Origin: Candidatus Villigracilis affinis
GTDB taxonomy: Bacteria; Chloroflexota; Anaerolineae; Anaerolineales; Villigracilaceae
Assembly (NCBI GenBank): GCA_016718275.1
Contig: JADKEA010000019.1
Location: 434,001-498,000 of the forward strand
Reading direction: 5' to 3'
DNA: 64,000 bases
Shown here: positions 9,980 through 18,004 of the stretch, in pieces
How positions within the stretch are numbered: position 1 is the stretch's first letter
How the letters are laid out: each line of letters opens with the position of its first letter
The notes under the pieces: generated by a model
What the model was told of the DNA's origin: nothing
The model's database searches: none
What the model saw: the letters and a program-made list of their open reading frames with translations, nothing else
Program-made: the position numbers and the translations under genes

Positions 9980-10513
9980 TCTTTTATCCCCCAACCTGTA
10001 AAGATCCCATTTCTTTTGAGACTCGGAATTTGGATGTCTGAAAAGATCACTGGCAGAATGATGCTGCCCCCGCGTATCCTTGCCTGGTATCCGAAGGCCG
10101 CCATCGGCTCGGGCATCATGGAGGCACTTGTTGCTCACGAAGACGGCCGCATGGATCAGCGCATGCTCAAGTTGATCCGCATGACGGCTTCGTATGCGGT
10201 GGCCTGTCCATTTTGCGTGGATATGAATTCGTATGAATATCGAAAGTACGGTATTAGCGATGAAGAGGCCGAGGCGTTACGTGGAGACCCTGAAAAAGTG
10301 GAGAGTTTTTCAGAACGTGAAAAACTGGCGATTGCCTATACCCGCCTGATCTCCGAAACACCGTTGAAGTTTCGGCCTGAAATGGTTGAGAAAGTGAAAG
10401 CGGCATTTTCTGAGCGGGAATTTGTAATTCTTGTCAGCACCGCGGCGCAGGTCAATTTTTGGGCGCGGTTGATCCAGGCTTTGGGGATTCCGCCTGCGGG
10501 ATTTGGAGAATGA
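9977..10513 (+). CDS. Carboxymuconolactone decarboxylase / AhpD-like family protein
   Basis: 178 residues from ATG 9977 (MSFIPQPVKIPF). The AhpD-like helical core contains CPFCVDMNSYEYRKYG near residue 80, giving the CxxC redox pair plus a nearby conserved acidic and aromatic context. Family members are alkylhydroperoxidase-like disulfide reductases or decarboxylases; the CxxC favours peroxidase or redox activity. Cytoplasmic, no signal peptide or membrane span. It stands alone on the plus strand between lacI and a convergent DUF3597 gene, with a strong shared terminator after it. The promoter -10 is six bases before the start codon, so the message may be leaderless. The substrate is unknown. 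Confidence 0.85.
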   Translation: MSFIPQPVKIPFLLRLGIWMSEKITGRMMLPPRILAWYPKAAIGSGIMEALVAHEDGRMDQRMLKLIRMTASYAVACPFCVDMNSYEYRKYGISDEEAEALRGDPEKVESFSEREKLAIAYTRLISETPLKFRPEMVEKVKAAFSEREFVILVSTAAQVNFWARLIQALGIPPAGFGE

Positions 10514-10544
10514 TTCGCAAGATAACCTACTCCATACTTTAAGT

Positions 10545-10578
10545 AAAAACAGCGCGGACATTTGTCCGCGCTGTTTTT
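10545..10578. terminator. Bidirectional rho-independent terminator
   Basis: A 16-bp inverted repeat (AAAAACAGCGCGGACA and its complement) with a two-base centre has A and T tails on either side. It lies between two convergent genes and serves both. Confidence 0.92.
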
Positions 10579-10591
10579 GAATTGCAGATTA

Positions 10592-11107
10592 TTAGTCGAG
10601 CATGCTGGCGGGGATGTTGCCGCCGTTCTCGGCGATCTTCTTGAGAACGGTCTTGTGCAGCCAGACGTTCATCTTGGCCGAGTCGCCCATCAAATCGGCG
10701 GGACAACCGAGTTCCTTGGCGAGTTCGTTGCGGGCTTCGCGGCTGCTGTCGATCTCGAGAAGCTTGAGCAAGTCTACAATGGAGACTTTCCAATCGAGGC
10801 CTGAGCCTGCGCCGAGGGTTTCCAACTGCTTAACCACGTCTACTTCCGAGATGGCTTGCACAACGGGCTTCATGGGCTCGTGATTTACAGCCATGTCGTC
10901 CTGTACGCGGCGATCAGTCACAGTGCTTGTGCCTGCGGGTTTGGGAGTGGCAGGAGCAGTGGTAGTAGTGGTGGGGCCGTATCCTACGGGCGGTTTAGCG
11001 GGTGCGGCGGTTGAAGTGGTTTGGGCGGGAGCGGCGGCAGGGGGTGTCGCTACGGGTTCCTCTTTTTTGAGGCCGAGCTTTTGGAGAATGGTGCTGAAGA
11101 AACTCAT
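10592..11107 (-). CDS. DUF3597-domain protein
   Basis: 171 residues. A short amphipathic N-terminus (MSFFSTILQKLGLKK) is followed by a Pro/Ala/Thr-rich linker (about 18-65) and a C-terminal DUF3597 domain from about residue 85. The domain shows LDWKVSIVDLLKLLEID, ARNELAKELGCP and MNVWLHKTVLKKIAENGG, which match that family closely. Function of the family is unknown; the domain is LysM/YgaU-like in layout but has no catalytic residues that I recognise. AAAGGA precedes the ATG at a usable distance. Single gene with its own terminator; the divergent neighbour is the membrane protein at 11285. Confidence 0.85.
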   Translation of the reverse strand: MSFFSTILQKLGLKKEEPVATPPAAAPAQTTSTAAPAKPPVGYGPTTTTTAPATPKPAGTSTVTDRRVQDDMAVNHEPMKPVVQAISEVDVVKQLETLGAGSGLDWKVSIVDLLKLLEIDSSREARNELAKELGCPADLMGDSAKMNVWLHKTVLKKIAENGGNIPASMLD

Positions 11108-11271
11108 GGTGGTAATCCTTTCCTTTTGTTTGAATATGATGAATGATTAACTTTCGTAATCAATAAAATAATTATAACCGTTTGTATCCCTGAAAGGTTA
11201 ATGAAGAGAAAAGATTTAAGCTATATGTGTGGAATAGTACGAAGGACTTCCCTTTATTTTTTATCATGAAA

Positions 11272-11287
11272 TATAATCTGCTGCATG
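11272..11287 (+). promoter_or_regulatory. -10 element placed for a leaderless transcript (membrane protein)
   Basis: TATAAT at 11272-11277 is followed by seven bases and then the ATG at 11285. No ribosome binding site fits between. Confidence 0.55.
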
Positions 11288-12094
11288 GAAAATAAAAAGA
11301 CACCCTTTTGGACTCGTGATTCATCCATTTTGCTTGGCGGATTCTTCGTCACTGTTTTTTTGATCGTGTACATCTGGTGGCCGCTCGCAGAGGAGGTTCT
11401 TTCTTACATCGATTGGAACGGTCCGTGGTGGCTGTATATGGATTGGCTGCTGCTTGGCGTGTTTTTTTTCATGTCGGTCACCATTGTGGCGCGTGCGAAT
11501 CTCAAGACCGATGTGTTGATCGTCTTCGTCGGTATTTGCGGCGGGTTGGCCATCGAATCGTGGGGCACTCAGACCAACCTCTGGCATTACTACACTGCTG
11601 AACGCCCGCCCTTGTGGATCATTCCTGCGTGGCCGATCGCGAGTCTCTCAATTGATCGGATCACAAGGTTATTAGGTTGGATAATCGATCAATTCGATAA
11701 AAAGATCAAGCTGACTATTAACCATTCACTATTTTCCATTCTCTATTGGATCATTTTCGCTTCTTTCTTAATCCTGATGCTGGTTTTTGTTTCCCCGACA
11801 TTCGACAAATCCTATACATGGCTCGCGATGATCTTATGCATTTTGCTGATCATCACGCCCACGGACCATCGTTTTGCATTGTTGACCTTTATCGCGGGGG
11901 CAGGGCTTGGTTACTTCCTCGAATTGTGGGGGACCACCCGCGAATGCTGGACGTATTACACATTTCAAAAGCCGCCGTTGTTCGCGGTGCTAGCGCATGG
12001 CATGGCGGCTGTCGCTTTTTGGCGGGCTGGGTTGATGGTGAAGATGGTAATGGAGAAAGCAGGAATGGCGCGGGAGCAGAGAAATAGTGAGTAG
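11285..12094 (+). CDS. Multi-span membrane protein with an internally duplicated motif, unknown function
   Basis: 269 residues, about seven hydrophobic segments, no signal peptidase motif. I do not recognise the family. It is built of two similar halves: GGLAIESWGTQTNLWHYYT followed by ERPPLW near residue 90, and GLGYFLELWGTTRECWTYYT followed by QKPPLF near residue 220. Each copy has the core Glu-x-Trp-Gly-Thr, Trp-x-Tyr-Tyr-Thr, Pro-Pro-Leu, and is followed by a further membrane helix. Acidic and aromatic residues kept in both copies suggest a pseudo-symmetric membrane site. Between the halves (about residues 140-155) the DNA is a word-like low-complexity stretch similar to intergenic mini-repeats elsewhere in the window. 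Its -10 box is seven bases before the start codon. Function cannot be given. Confidence 0.8.
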   Translation: MENKKTPFWTRDSSILLGGFFVTVFLIVYIWWPLAEEVLSYIDWNGPWWLYMDWLLLGVFFFMSVTIVARANLKTDVLIVFVGICGGLAIESWGTQTNLWHYYTAERPPLWIIPAWPIASLSIDRITRLLGWIIDQFDKKIKLTINHSLFSILYWIIFASFLILMLVFVSPTFDKSYTWLAMILCILLIITPTDHRFALLTFIAGAGLGYFLELWGTTRECWTYYTFQKPPLFAVLAHGMAAVAFWRAGLMVKMVMEKAGMAREQRNSE

Positions 12095-12111
12095 CGAGTA
12101 GGAAATGTTTG

Positions 12112-12142
12112 AAATCCACGAGCGGCCTCGTGGATTTTTTAT
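12112..12142 (+). terminator. Rho-independent terminator
   Basis: Stem AAATCCACGAG / CTCGTGGATTT with a four-base loop and a T run, 18 bases after the stop of the duplicated membrane protein. Confidence 0.88.
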
Positions 12143-12221
12143 TTTCGGGGAGAGACTGTTCGAGAAAACCGAGCAGGTTTCGGTGGAGGGGGAGGCGCTC
12201 TTTTCCTTATTAAGAATCCTA

Positions 12222-12250
12222 TTGACACCGGTATTCGCCAGATATATAAT
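12222..12250 (+). promoter_or_regulatory. Consensus sigma-70-type promoter of the tetR-efflux operon
   Basis: TTGACA at 12222-12227, a 17-base spacer and TATAAT at 12245-12250: both hexamers match consensus perfectly, making this the strongest promoter I see in the window. The TetR palindrome begins nine bases downstream, over the expected transcription start. Confidence 0.92.
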
Positions 12251-12258
12251 CCTGAAAA

Positions 12259-12279
12259 ATAAACCGACCGTCGGTTTAT
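12259..12279 (+). promoter_or_regulatory. 21-bp perfect palindrome, predicted TetR operator
   Basis: Ten-base arms (ATAAACCGAC) around a single central C form an exact palindrome between the -10 box and the tetR start codon. Position and symmetry indicate autoregulation by the TetR protein encoded directly downstream. Confidence 0.9.
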
Positions 12280-12291
12280 AAAAGAGGTGTT

Positions 12292-12978
12292 ATGCCTAGA
12301 GTTGTTAAAGAAGAAGATTATGCCGCCAGACGCAATGAGATTTTGGATGTGGCTCGAAAGTTGGTTTACACCAGGGGCTATGAGCAGATGTCCATTCAGA
12401 ATATTTTGGATGCATTGAAGATTTCGAAGGGGGCCTTTTACCATTACTTCGACTCGAAGCAATCATTATTGGATGGTTTGATCGAACGAATGTTGGATGA
12501 TGCCGAGCAGGTTTTGCGCCCGATCGTTGATGCAAAAGATCTATCTGCCATTGAAAAGATGCGGCGGTATTTCGATACCGCCGGGCGGTGGAAAGTGGCG
12601 CAAAAGAAGTTCATGCTCGACTTGTTTCGTGTATGGCGTGCAGATGCAAACGCCATCATGCGCCAAAAACAGGAAGTTGCCTCTATTAAGCGGATCGCGC
12701 CGATGCTGACGGAGATCATCCGTCAGGGAATAGACGAGGGCGTGTTTTCTACAAAATACCCCGAGCAATTTGGGAATATTTTTGTGGGGTTGTCGCATGG
12801 ATTTGAAGATAAGTTTGTCGAATTGTTGCTGACAGACCATCCGCCTCCAGATGCAGTACAACAGCTTGAGGCTTTGATCGGCGCTTATTCTGACTCGGTG
12901 GAGCGGATCCTTGGCGCGCCGTCAGGCTCTTTGCCGTTGGGTAATATTGCCACGATGAAAGAGTGGCTGCCAAAGTAA
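12292..12978 (+). CDS. TetR/AcrR-family repressor of the downstream efflux-type ABC operon
   Basis: 228 residues. N-terminal TetR helix-turn-helix: RRNEILDVARKLVYTRGYEQ then SIQNILDALKISKGAFYHYF, about residues 13-58. The C-terminal ligand domain is helical and unlike any I can name. It starts 12 bases after a 21-bp palindrome that lies on its promoter, so it very likely represses its own operon. The permease, ATPase and adaptor genes follow on the same strand, the first only 51 bases away, which suggests that a small molecule or lipid exported by them is the inducer. Confidence 0.92.
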   Translation: MPRVVKEEDYAARRNEILDVARKLVYTRGYEQMSIQNILDALKISKGAFYHYFDSKQSLLDGLIERMLDDAEQVLRPIVDAKDLSAIEKMRRYFDTAGRWKVAQKKFMLDLFRVWRADANAIMRQKQEVASIKRIAPMLTEIIRQGIDEGVFSTKYPEQFGNIFVGLSHGFEDKFVELLLTDHPPPDAVQQLEALIGAYSDSVERILGAPSGSLPLGNIATMKEWLPK

Positions 12979-13029
12979 TAATTGTTTTTGAAGATCAACT
13001 CTCGTGTTTTCGAGAGAAAAGGAGTAAGA

Positions 13030-14256
13030 ATGCAACTTTATCTGCGCCTTGCATGGCGCAACATCTGGCGGCATAAACGCCGCACGATCATCATCGTCCT
13101 GGCGATGTCTTTGACGCTGGCTTTGATGATGTGGTATGACGGGCTAATGAACGGGTTCACCGATGCGATTTACGGCAACGCCGTGAAAATATTGGGCGGC
13201 AACGTTCAAGTTCATGCCGAAGGCTACCGTGCCGAGGCAAATTCAAATCCGCTTTTTCCATTGGTTGATCCGCAAGCGGTGATCAATGCTGCGGAGGCGA
13301 ATCCACTGACGTTGGCGGCTACACAGCGCATCAGTACGGGTGGGTTGGTCACCAGCCGTGAGGGCGCGTTTTCAGTGGGTATCATTGGTATCGAACCTGA
13401 AAAGGAAATGACCGTCAACATCATCGGGCAGAATGTCAAAGAGGGGCGTAACCTCACCAGCAACGATCTCGACAGTGTCTTGATCGGAAAGGGTCTTGCC
13501 GATGCGATGGGCGTGAAAGTAGGTGACCGTATCACCATGGTCGGGCGTTCACAGCATGAGCAAATGCGTCAACGTACAATGACCGTTATCGGTATTTTTG
13601 ATTTGGGACTGACAGACATTGAGAAGCAAAGCGTTTATATCTCACTTGGAGAGGCGCAGGCGCTTTACGAAGTGACAGGTTCCACTGAAGTGGCGATCTT
13701 CCTTGAAAAGCTGGGTCAGGAAAGCGCTGTGATCGAATCGATGCAGCCTAGTCTGCCTGGCTATGAGATCGAATCGTTCCAGGCGAATTATCCTGACCTC
13801 GCTTCTGCGATCAACACCAAGAGTGGTGTGATGGATGTCTTCAGCATCATCATTATTGCCATCGCGGGTGTTGGTATCCTCAACCTGCTGTTGATGGCGG
13901 TTTATGAACGCACGCGTGAGATCGGCGTGTTGGGTGCGATGGGACTCAAGCCGAATCAAATTTCCATGCTGTTCGTTCTTGAGGGCATGATGATCGGGCT
14001 GGTCGGCGTCGCGGCAGGTATTATCCTGGGACTGGCGATCAACGGCTATTTGATGAAAGTCGGTCTCGATTTTGGCAACATGACACAGGCTGCCAGTTAT
14101 ATGGCGTTGATTCAAAGCCGTGCTTACCCAACCTGGGGCATCGAGAAACTGCCTTTGCGCGTGTCAATGATCTTGATCATTTCCGCGCTGGCGGCGCTTA
14201 TCCCTGCTGCAGAAGCCGGGCGGCGTGAACCTGCCGAAGCTCTGCATTTTGTATGA
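13030..14256 (+). CDS. MacB/FtsX-type ABC transporter permease (first of two)
   Basis: 408 residues from ATG 13030, which has AAAGGAG seven bases upstream; the longer reading from 12982 is rejected. Architecture: N-terminal membrane helix (about 20-45), a large extracytoplasmic MacB-like domain (about 50-270), then three C-terminal helices. The FtsX-type motif YERTREIGVLGAMGLKPNQI, which couples to the ATPase, is near residue 300. Known role of the family: mechanotransmission permeases that move substrates on the outer face of the membrane (lipoproteins, antibiotics, peptides). Ten bases separate it from the second permease. Confidence 0.9.
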   Translation: MQLYLRLAWRNIWRHKRRTIIIVLAMSLTLALMMWYDGLMNGFTDAIYGNAVKILGGNVQVHAEGYRAEANSNPLFPLVDPQAVINAAEANPLTLAATQRISTGGLVTSREGAFSVGIIGIEPEKEMTVNIIGQNVKEGRNLTSNDLDSVLIGKGLADAMGVKVGDRITMVGRSQHEQMRQRTMTVIGIFDLGLTDIEKQSVYISLGEAQALYEVTGSTEVAIFLEKLGQESAVIESMQPSLPGYEIESFQANYPDLASAINTKSGVMDVFSIIIIAIAGVGILNLLLMAVYERTREIGVLGAMGLKPNQISMLFVLEGMMIGLVGVAAGIILGLAINGYLMKVGLDFGNMTQAASYMALIQSRAYPTWGIEKLPLRVSMILIISALAALIPAAEAGRREPAEALHFV

Positions 14257-14265
14257 GGCATTCCT

Positions 14266-15486
14266 ATGATGCAAATTCTTAAAATGGCTTTTCGGGATCT
14301 GGGCCGCAACCGCCGACGCAGTTTCTTTTCTGCGCTGGCAGTGGGCGGCGGACTTGCGCTGTTGATTCTTATGTCGTCTGTTGTTGCAGGCGAGATGGGC
14401 AGCGCCATTGAGTCTGCCATCAACCTCCAAACCGGGCACATCCAAATCCGCGCGGCGACGTATGATGAAAATAAATCGAGTCTCAAATGGGAAGACCTTG
14501 TCTCCAATCCTGATGAGGTCGCAAACAAGATCGCCGCGCTCGATCAGGTCGAAACCGCAACACCGCGCTTGTACGCAAGCGGATTCCTATCCTCAGGGAC
14601 TCAATCTGCGGGCGCGAGAATCACGGGCATTGACCCGCTTTCACCTGCGAGCGATCCCTACCGCGAAGGGGTTATTAGCGGGGATTATCTTAATCCCGAT
14701 GACCGTGACGCCTTGTTGATCGGCAAACCGATGGCGGATAAATTGAACTTGGAAGTAGGCGACAGTGTCAGCTTGTCACTTAATACCGCCGACGGTAATG
14801 TGCAGGATCAAACTTTTATTGTAAAAGGAATCTACACCACCCATACGTATTCTTTCGACAGTGCGACGGTTTTTCTGCCGCTGGCAAAAGCGCAGGCGAT
14901 GACGCGGACGGAAAATCATGCCAGTACGATTTTCGTGCTGCTCAAAGATACAACGTTGACTGATAGCGTTGTCCCCGCGTTGAGCGTTTCTTCAAATTTG
15001 GAGATCAAGACGTGGAAAGACTTGAACGTATTATTCGTTGAATATGAGACATTCGCGCAAAGTTACATCGCGATCTTTTACATGATCATTCTGGCGATCT
15101 CTGCCTCGGTCATCATCAATACATTGATCATGTCGGTCTACGAACGTACACGCGAAATCGGGGTCCTCTCCGCAATTGGAATGAGAGGCGGGCGCATCAT
15201 GATGCTGTTCCTCGCTGAATCTTCAATGCTGGCTGTCGGCGGTGTGATGATGGGATTGATCATCGGTGTATTGGCCACCCTGTATTTCAACATCAATGGA
15301 TTCTACATTGGCGACATGGGATTGAGCGGGATGACGATCGCCGATACGATCTATGCCAAGTTGACGATGGAGAACCTTGTCAATCTGACCATCATGACCT
15401 TTGTAGTGACCTTGTTGGCCGGGCTTTACCCGGCAGTGATGGCTTCCCGCATGCAACCGGTCGAAGCCCTGCGCGCAGAAAAATAG
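14266..15486 (+). CDS. MacB/FtsX-type ABC transporter permease (second of two)
   Basis: 406 residues with the same layout as its neighbour: N-terminal helix, extracytoplasmic domain, three C-terminal helices, and the coupling motif YERTREIGVLSAIGMRGGRI around residue 290. The two permeases are clear paralogues and probably form a heterodimer with the single ATPase that follows. A small hairpin (CGCGGA / TCCGCG, 15488-15505) lies between this gene and the ATPase gene. Substrate unknown. Confidence 0.9.
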   Translation: MMQILKMAFRDLGRNRRRSFFSALAVGGGLALLILMSSVVAGEMGSAIESAINLQTGHIQIRAATYDENKSSLKWEDLVSNPDEVANKIAALDQVETATPRLYASGFLSSGTQSAGARITGIDPLSPASDPYREGVISGDYLNPDDRDALLIGKPMADKLNLEVGDSVSLSLNTADGNVQDQTFIVKGIYTTHTYSFDSATVFLPLAKAQAMTRTENHASTIFVLLKDTTLTDSVVPALSVSSNLEIKTWKDLNVLFVEYETFAQSYIAIFYMIILAISASVIINTLIMSVYERTREIGVLSAIGMRGGRIMMLFLAESSMLAVGGVMMGLIIGVLATLYFNINGFYIGDMGLSGMTIADTIYAKLTMENLVNLTIMTFVVTLLAGLYPAVMASRMQPVEALRAEK

Positions 15487-15516
15487 ACGCGGATCCGAGT
15501 CCGCGAGGAGTGCAAA

Positions 15517-16200
15517 ATGGAAGTTGTAAAAATCGAAAATGTAACTCGTGTATATCAAATTGGAAAATTGGAAACCCAGGCATTGCGCGGCGTCAACCTG
15601 TCCATCGAAAGTGGAGAATTCACCGCGCTGGTTGGACCTTCCGGTTCTGGCAAGACCACGCTTTTGCAAATGATCGGCTGTCTTGACCAACCCACAAGCG
15701 GACGGGTGATCATTGGCGGCAAGGATGTCACCAAACTCAATCGCAACCAGCGCGCCGATATGCGCCGCGGAACGATCGGGTTCATCTTTCAGTTCTTCGC
15801 GTTGATCCCCACCCTCACCGCATATGAAAATGTGGAGATGCCCCTCCTGTTGAATGGTCATTCTCCCAAAGAACGCCAGGAGCGCGTCATGGAGCTGCTC
15901 AAAGCAGTGGACTTGACCGACCGCGCCAACAACCGTCCCGATCAATTGAGCGGCGGTCAACAGCAGCGTGTGGCAATTGCGCGCGCATTGGCTTCCAAGC
16001 CGACGCTCATTCTAGCTGACGAGCCAACAGCTAATCTTGATACGACCAACGGCAAACAGGTGATGGATATTATGAAAAAACTCAACAAGGAAACGGGTGT
16101 TACCTTCGTGTTTGCCACTCATGACCCGCGTGTCATCAGCTATGCCTCCCGCGTGGTCACCTTGCAGGATGGTTTGATAGAAAAAGATAGTAGTTCGTAG
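15517..16200 (+). CDS. ABC transporter ATPase, LolD/MacB type
   Basis: 227 residues. Walker A GPSGSGKTT (about 40), Q-loop FIFQFFALIP, signature LSGGQQQRVAIARAL, Walker B LILADEPTANLD and switch His in FATHDPRVI are all intact. The A-loop Tyr near residue 13 is present. The sequence is of the LolD/MacB/FtsE class that pairs with FtsX-like permeases. GAGGAG lies six bases before the ATG. It energises the two permeases encoded immediately upstream. Confidence 0.94.
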   Translation: MEVVKIENVTRVYQIGKLETQALRGVNLSIESGEFTALVGPSGSGKTTLLQMIGCLDQPTSGRVIIGGKDVTKLNRNQRADMRRGTIGFIFQFFALIPTLTAYENVEMPLLLNGHSPKERQERVMELLKAVDLTDRANNRPDQLSGGQQQRVAIARALASKPTLILADEPTANLDTTNGKQVMDIMKKLNKETGVTFVFATHDPRVISYASRVVTLQDGLIEKDSSS

Positions 16201-16300
16201 AGATAAAACGTGTTGGTTTCCGACACGGTGTGATAAAACTTGTTGAAAGAAAATACTTGCCGGGAGCGATCCTTTGGCAAAACCAGTAATGTGGAGAACC

Positions 16301-17089
16301 ATGAAAATGAGAAAGAATCTTTTGATCGTACTGATATTAACTGCCATCGCACTGACTGCATGTGGGGCGCAGGCAGCGCCTGAAGCCGTTCCCACGGTTT
16401 CGCTCGACACCACGTCACAATCGTCGTCGGGGAATGCCACTGCTTCCGCAATTGTTGTTCCAGTAACCAAGGTCGAATTGTCGTTTCCGCTTTCAGGCGC
16501 GGTGAAAACTGTTGAGGTTACGGCGGGTGATTCAGTAACCGCAGGCCAGCCTCTGGTCACGTTGGATACGTCGATCCTCGAAGCGCGTGTTGCCGAGGCT
16601 GAGGCAAATGTCGTAACGGTGACAACTCAATTGACATACCTCAAACGCACAGGCACATCGCAGGAACGCCTCGACGCCGCACAGGCAAACATTGACCGCG
16701 CGCAAGCCGCTGTTGAAATTGCCAAAGCGCAATTGACTCAGGCCACTCTCGTTGCGCCGTTCGATGGCACGATCGCTTCGGTTGAAATTTCGCCCGCCGA
16801 GTTTGCAAGCCCGGGCCAGATCATCATCGTGATGGGCGATCTCACGCACTTCCAAATTGAGACCACCGATTTCAGCGAAAAGGATATTCCTTCCGCATCC
16901 ATCGGCCAGGCTGCAACAGTTTATATCGAAGCGCTCAATCAGGAATTCACTGGCAAGGTCACCGATATCGCGCGCGTTTCCGAAACTGTCGGTGGTGATG
17001 TTGTTTTCAAAGTGACGATCGAATTGGATGACCAGCCTGATGGTTTGCGCTGGGGTATGAGCGCCGAAGTGAAGATCGAAGAAAAGTAA
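16301..17089 (+). CDS. Membrane-fusion (HlyD/MacA-like) lipoprotein, first paralogue
   Basis: 262 residues from ATG 16301 (GGAG six bases upstream; the reading from 16274 is rejected). Signal peptide with lipobox ALTAC, so a membrane-anchored lipoprotein. Then half of a lipoyl-like domain (VKTVEVTAGDSVTAGQPLVTL), a short helical hairpin (about 95-145), the second lipoyl half (LVAPFDGTIASVEI), and a beta-barrel domain ending in GMSAEVKIEE. Known role: periplasmic or extracytoplasmic adaptor of MacB-type exporters. In a monoderm cell there is no TolC partner, so it may shape the substrate path on the outer face. Shares long identical blocks with the next gene, for example VSETVGGDVV. Confidence 0.88.
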   Translation: MKMRKNLLIVLILTAIALTACGAQAAPEAVPTVSLDTTSQSSSGNATASAIVVPVTKVELSFPLSGAVKTVEVTAGDSVTAGQPLVTLDTSILEARVAEAEANVVTVTTQLTYLKRTGTSQERLDAAQANIDRAQAAVEIAKAQLTQATLVAPFDGTIASVEISPAEFASPGQIIIVMGDLTHFQIETTDFSEKDIPSASIGQAATVYIEALNQEFTGKVTDIARVSETVGGDVVFKVTIELDDQPDGLRWGMSAEVKIEEK

Positions 17090-17099
17090 CGAGGCGAGA

Positions 17100-17900
17100 A
17101 TGAAAAAAAATATTTGGATGACGTTCCTCGCTGCGACTTTGATTCTCACGGCTTGTGGAACGCCTGCCACCCCGACCCCGCCTCCCGTACAGACCGAGGA
17201 GCCTGCCACAACACAAACAGGTTTTACCTCGTCTGACGCAGTGATTGCTTCCGCGGAGATCATCCCCGCGCAGGATACACAGATCAGTTTCGTCATTTCC
17301 GCGCCGGTGAAGGAAGTGCTCGTGAAGGAAGGCGACGTCGTGACAGCGGGTCAAACTTTGATGACGCTTTATTCGCCCGATCTCGAGCTTGCTGTGACCT
17401 CTGCAGAACTTGAATTGAAGGCCGCGGAACTTGAATTCACCTATTGGATTCCTGCCCGCCATGATCGCCCGCCAGAACGGCGGCAGCAAGCCGAAGCAGA
17501 ACTTGAGCAGGCGAAGAAAAAACTTGAAACAGCCAAAGCCACATTTGCTCAAACATCCCTGTTCGCACCATTTGACGCCACGGTTGTAGATGTGAATGTT
17601 CAAGTGGGTGAGCTTGCCCAGGCTGGACGTGCTGTCATCGCCCTGGGTGATATTGCCCACATGCAGATCGAAACAACGGACTTAAGCGAGCGCGATATTC
17701 CGAACGTGAAGATCGGTCAGAGCGTGAATGTTTATATCGAGGCACTGGATATTACTGTAACAGGCAAAGTCCTGCGCATTTCTCCCGTTTCAGAAACCGT
17801 TGGTGGAGATGTGGTTTACCCTGTCACCATTTCATTGGATGAACAACCCGAAGGTTTGTTTTGGGGGATGAGCGCTGAAGTGGAAATACAAACGCAGTAA
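17100..17900 (+). CDS. Membrane-fusion (HlyD/MacA-like) lipoprotein, second paralogue
   Basis: 266 residues, start 10 bases after the previous stop, GAGGCGAG upstream. Lipobox ILTAC then a Pro/Thr-rich tether. Same domain plan as its neighbour: VKEVLVKEGDVVTAGQTLMT, a short coiled hairpin rich in Glu/Ala/Lys (about 95-150), SLFAPFDATVVDVNV, and a barrel ending GMSAEVEIQT. The two adaptors probably assemble as a mixed ring over the two permeases. Followed by a strong terminator. Substrate unknown. Confidence 0.88.
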   Translation: MKKNIWMTFLAATLILTACGTPATPTPPPVQTEEPATTQTGFTSSDAVIASAEIIPAQDTQISFVISAPVKEVLVKEGDVVTAGQTLMTLYSPDLELAVTSAELELKAAELEFTYWIPARHDRPPERRQQAEAELEQAKKKLETAKATFAQTSLFAPFDATVVDVNVQVGELAQAGRAVIALGDIAHMQIETTDLSERDIPNVKIGQSVNVYIEALDITVTGKVLRISPVSETVGGDVVYPVTISLDEQPEGLFWGMSAEVEIQTQ

Positions 17901-17920
17901 AGTGTTTGGGTATGGAAGTA

Positions 17921-17960
17921 AAATAAGCACACTGGATAAAATCCAGTGTGCTTATTTTTT
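17921..17960 (+). terminator. Strong rho-independent terminator of the efflux operon
   Basis: Perfect 17-bp stem (AAATAAGCACACTGGAT and complement) with a three-base loop and T run, 20 bases after the last adaptor gene. Confidence 0.94.
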
Positions 17961-18004
17961 GCCAACATCATGAATGCAACACATCCCATAAAAAGGAGAA
18001 AAAC

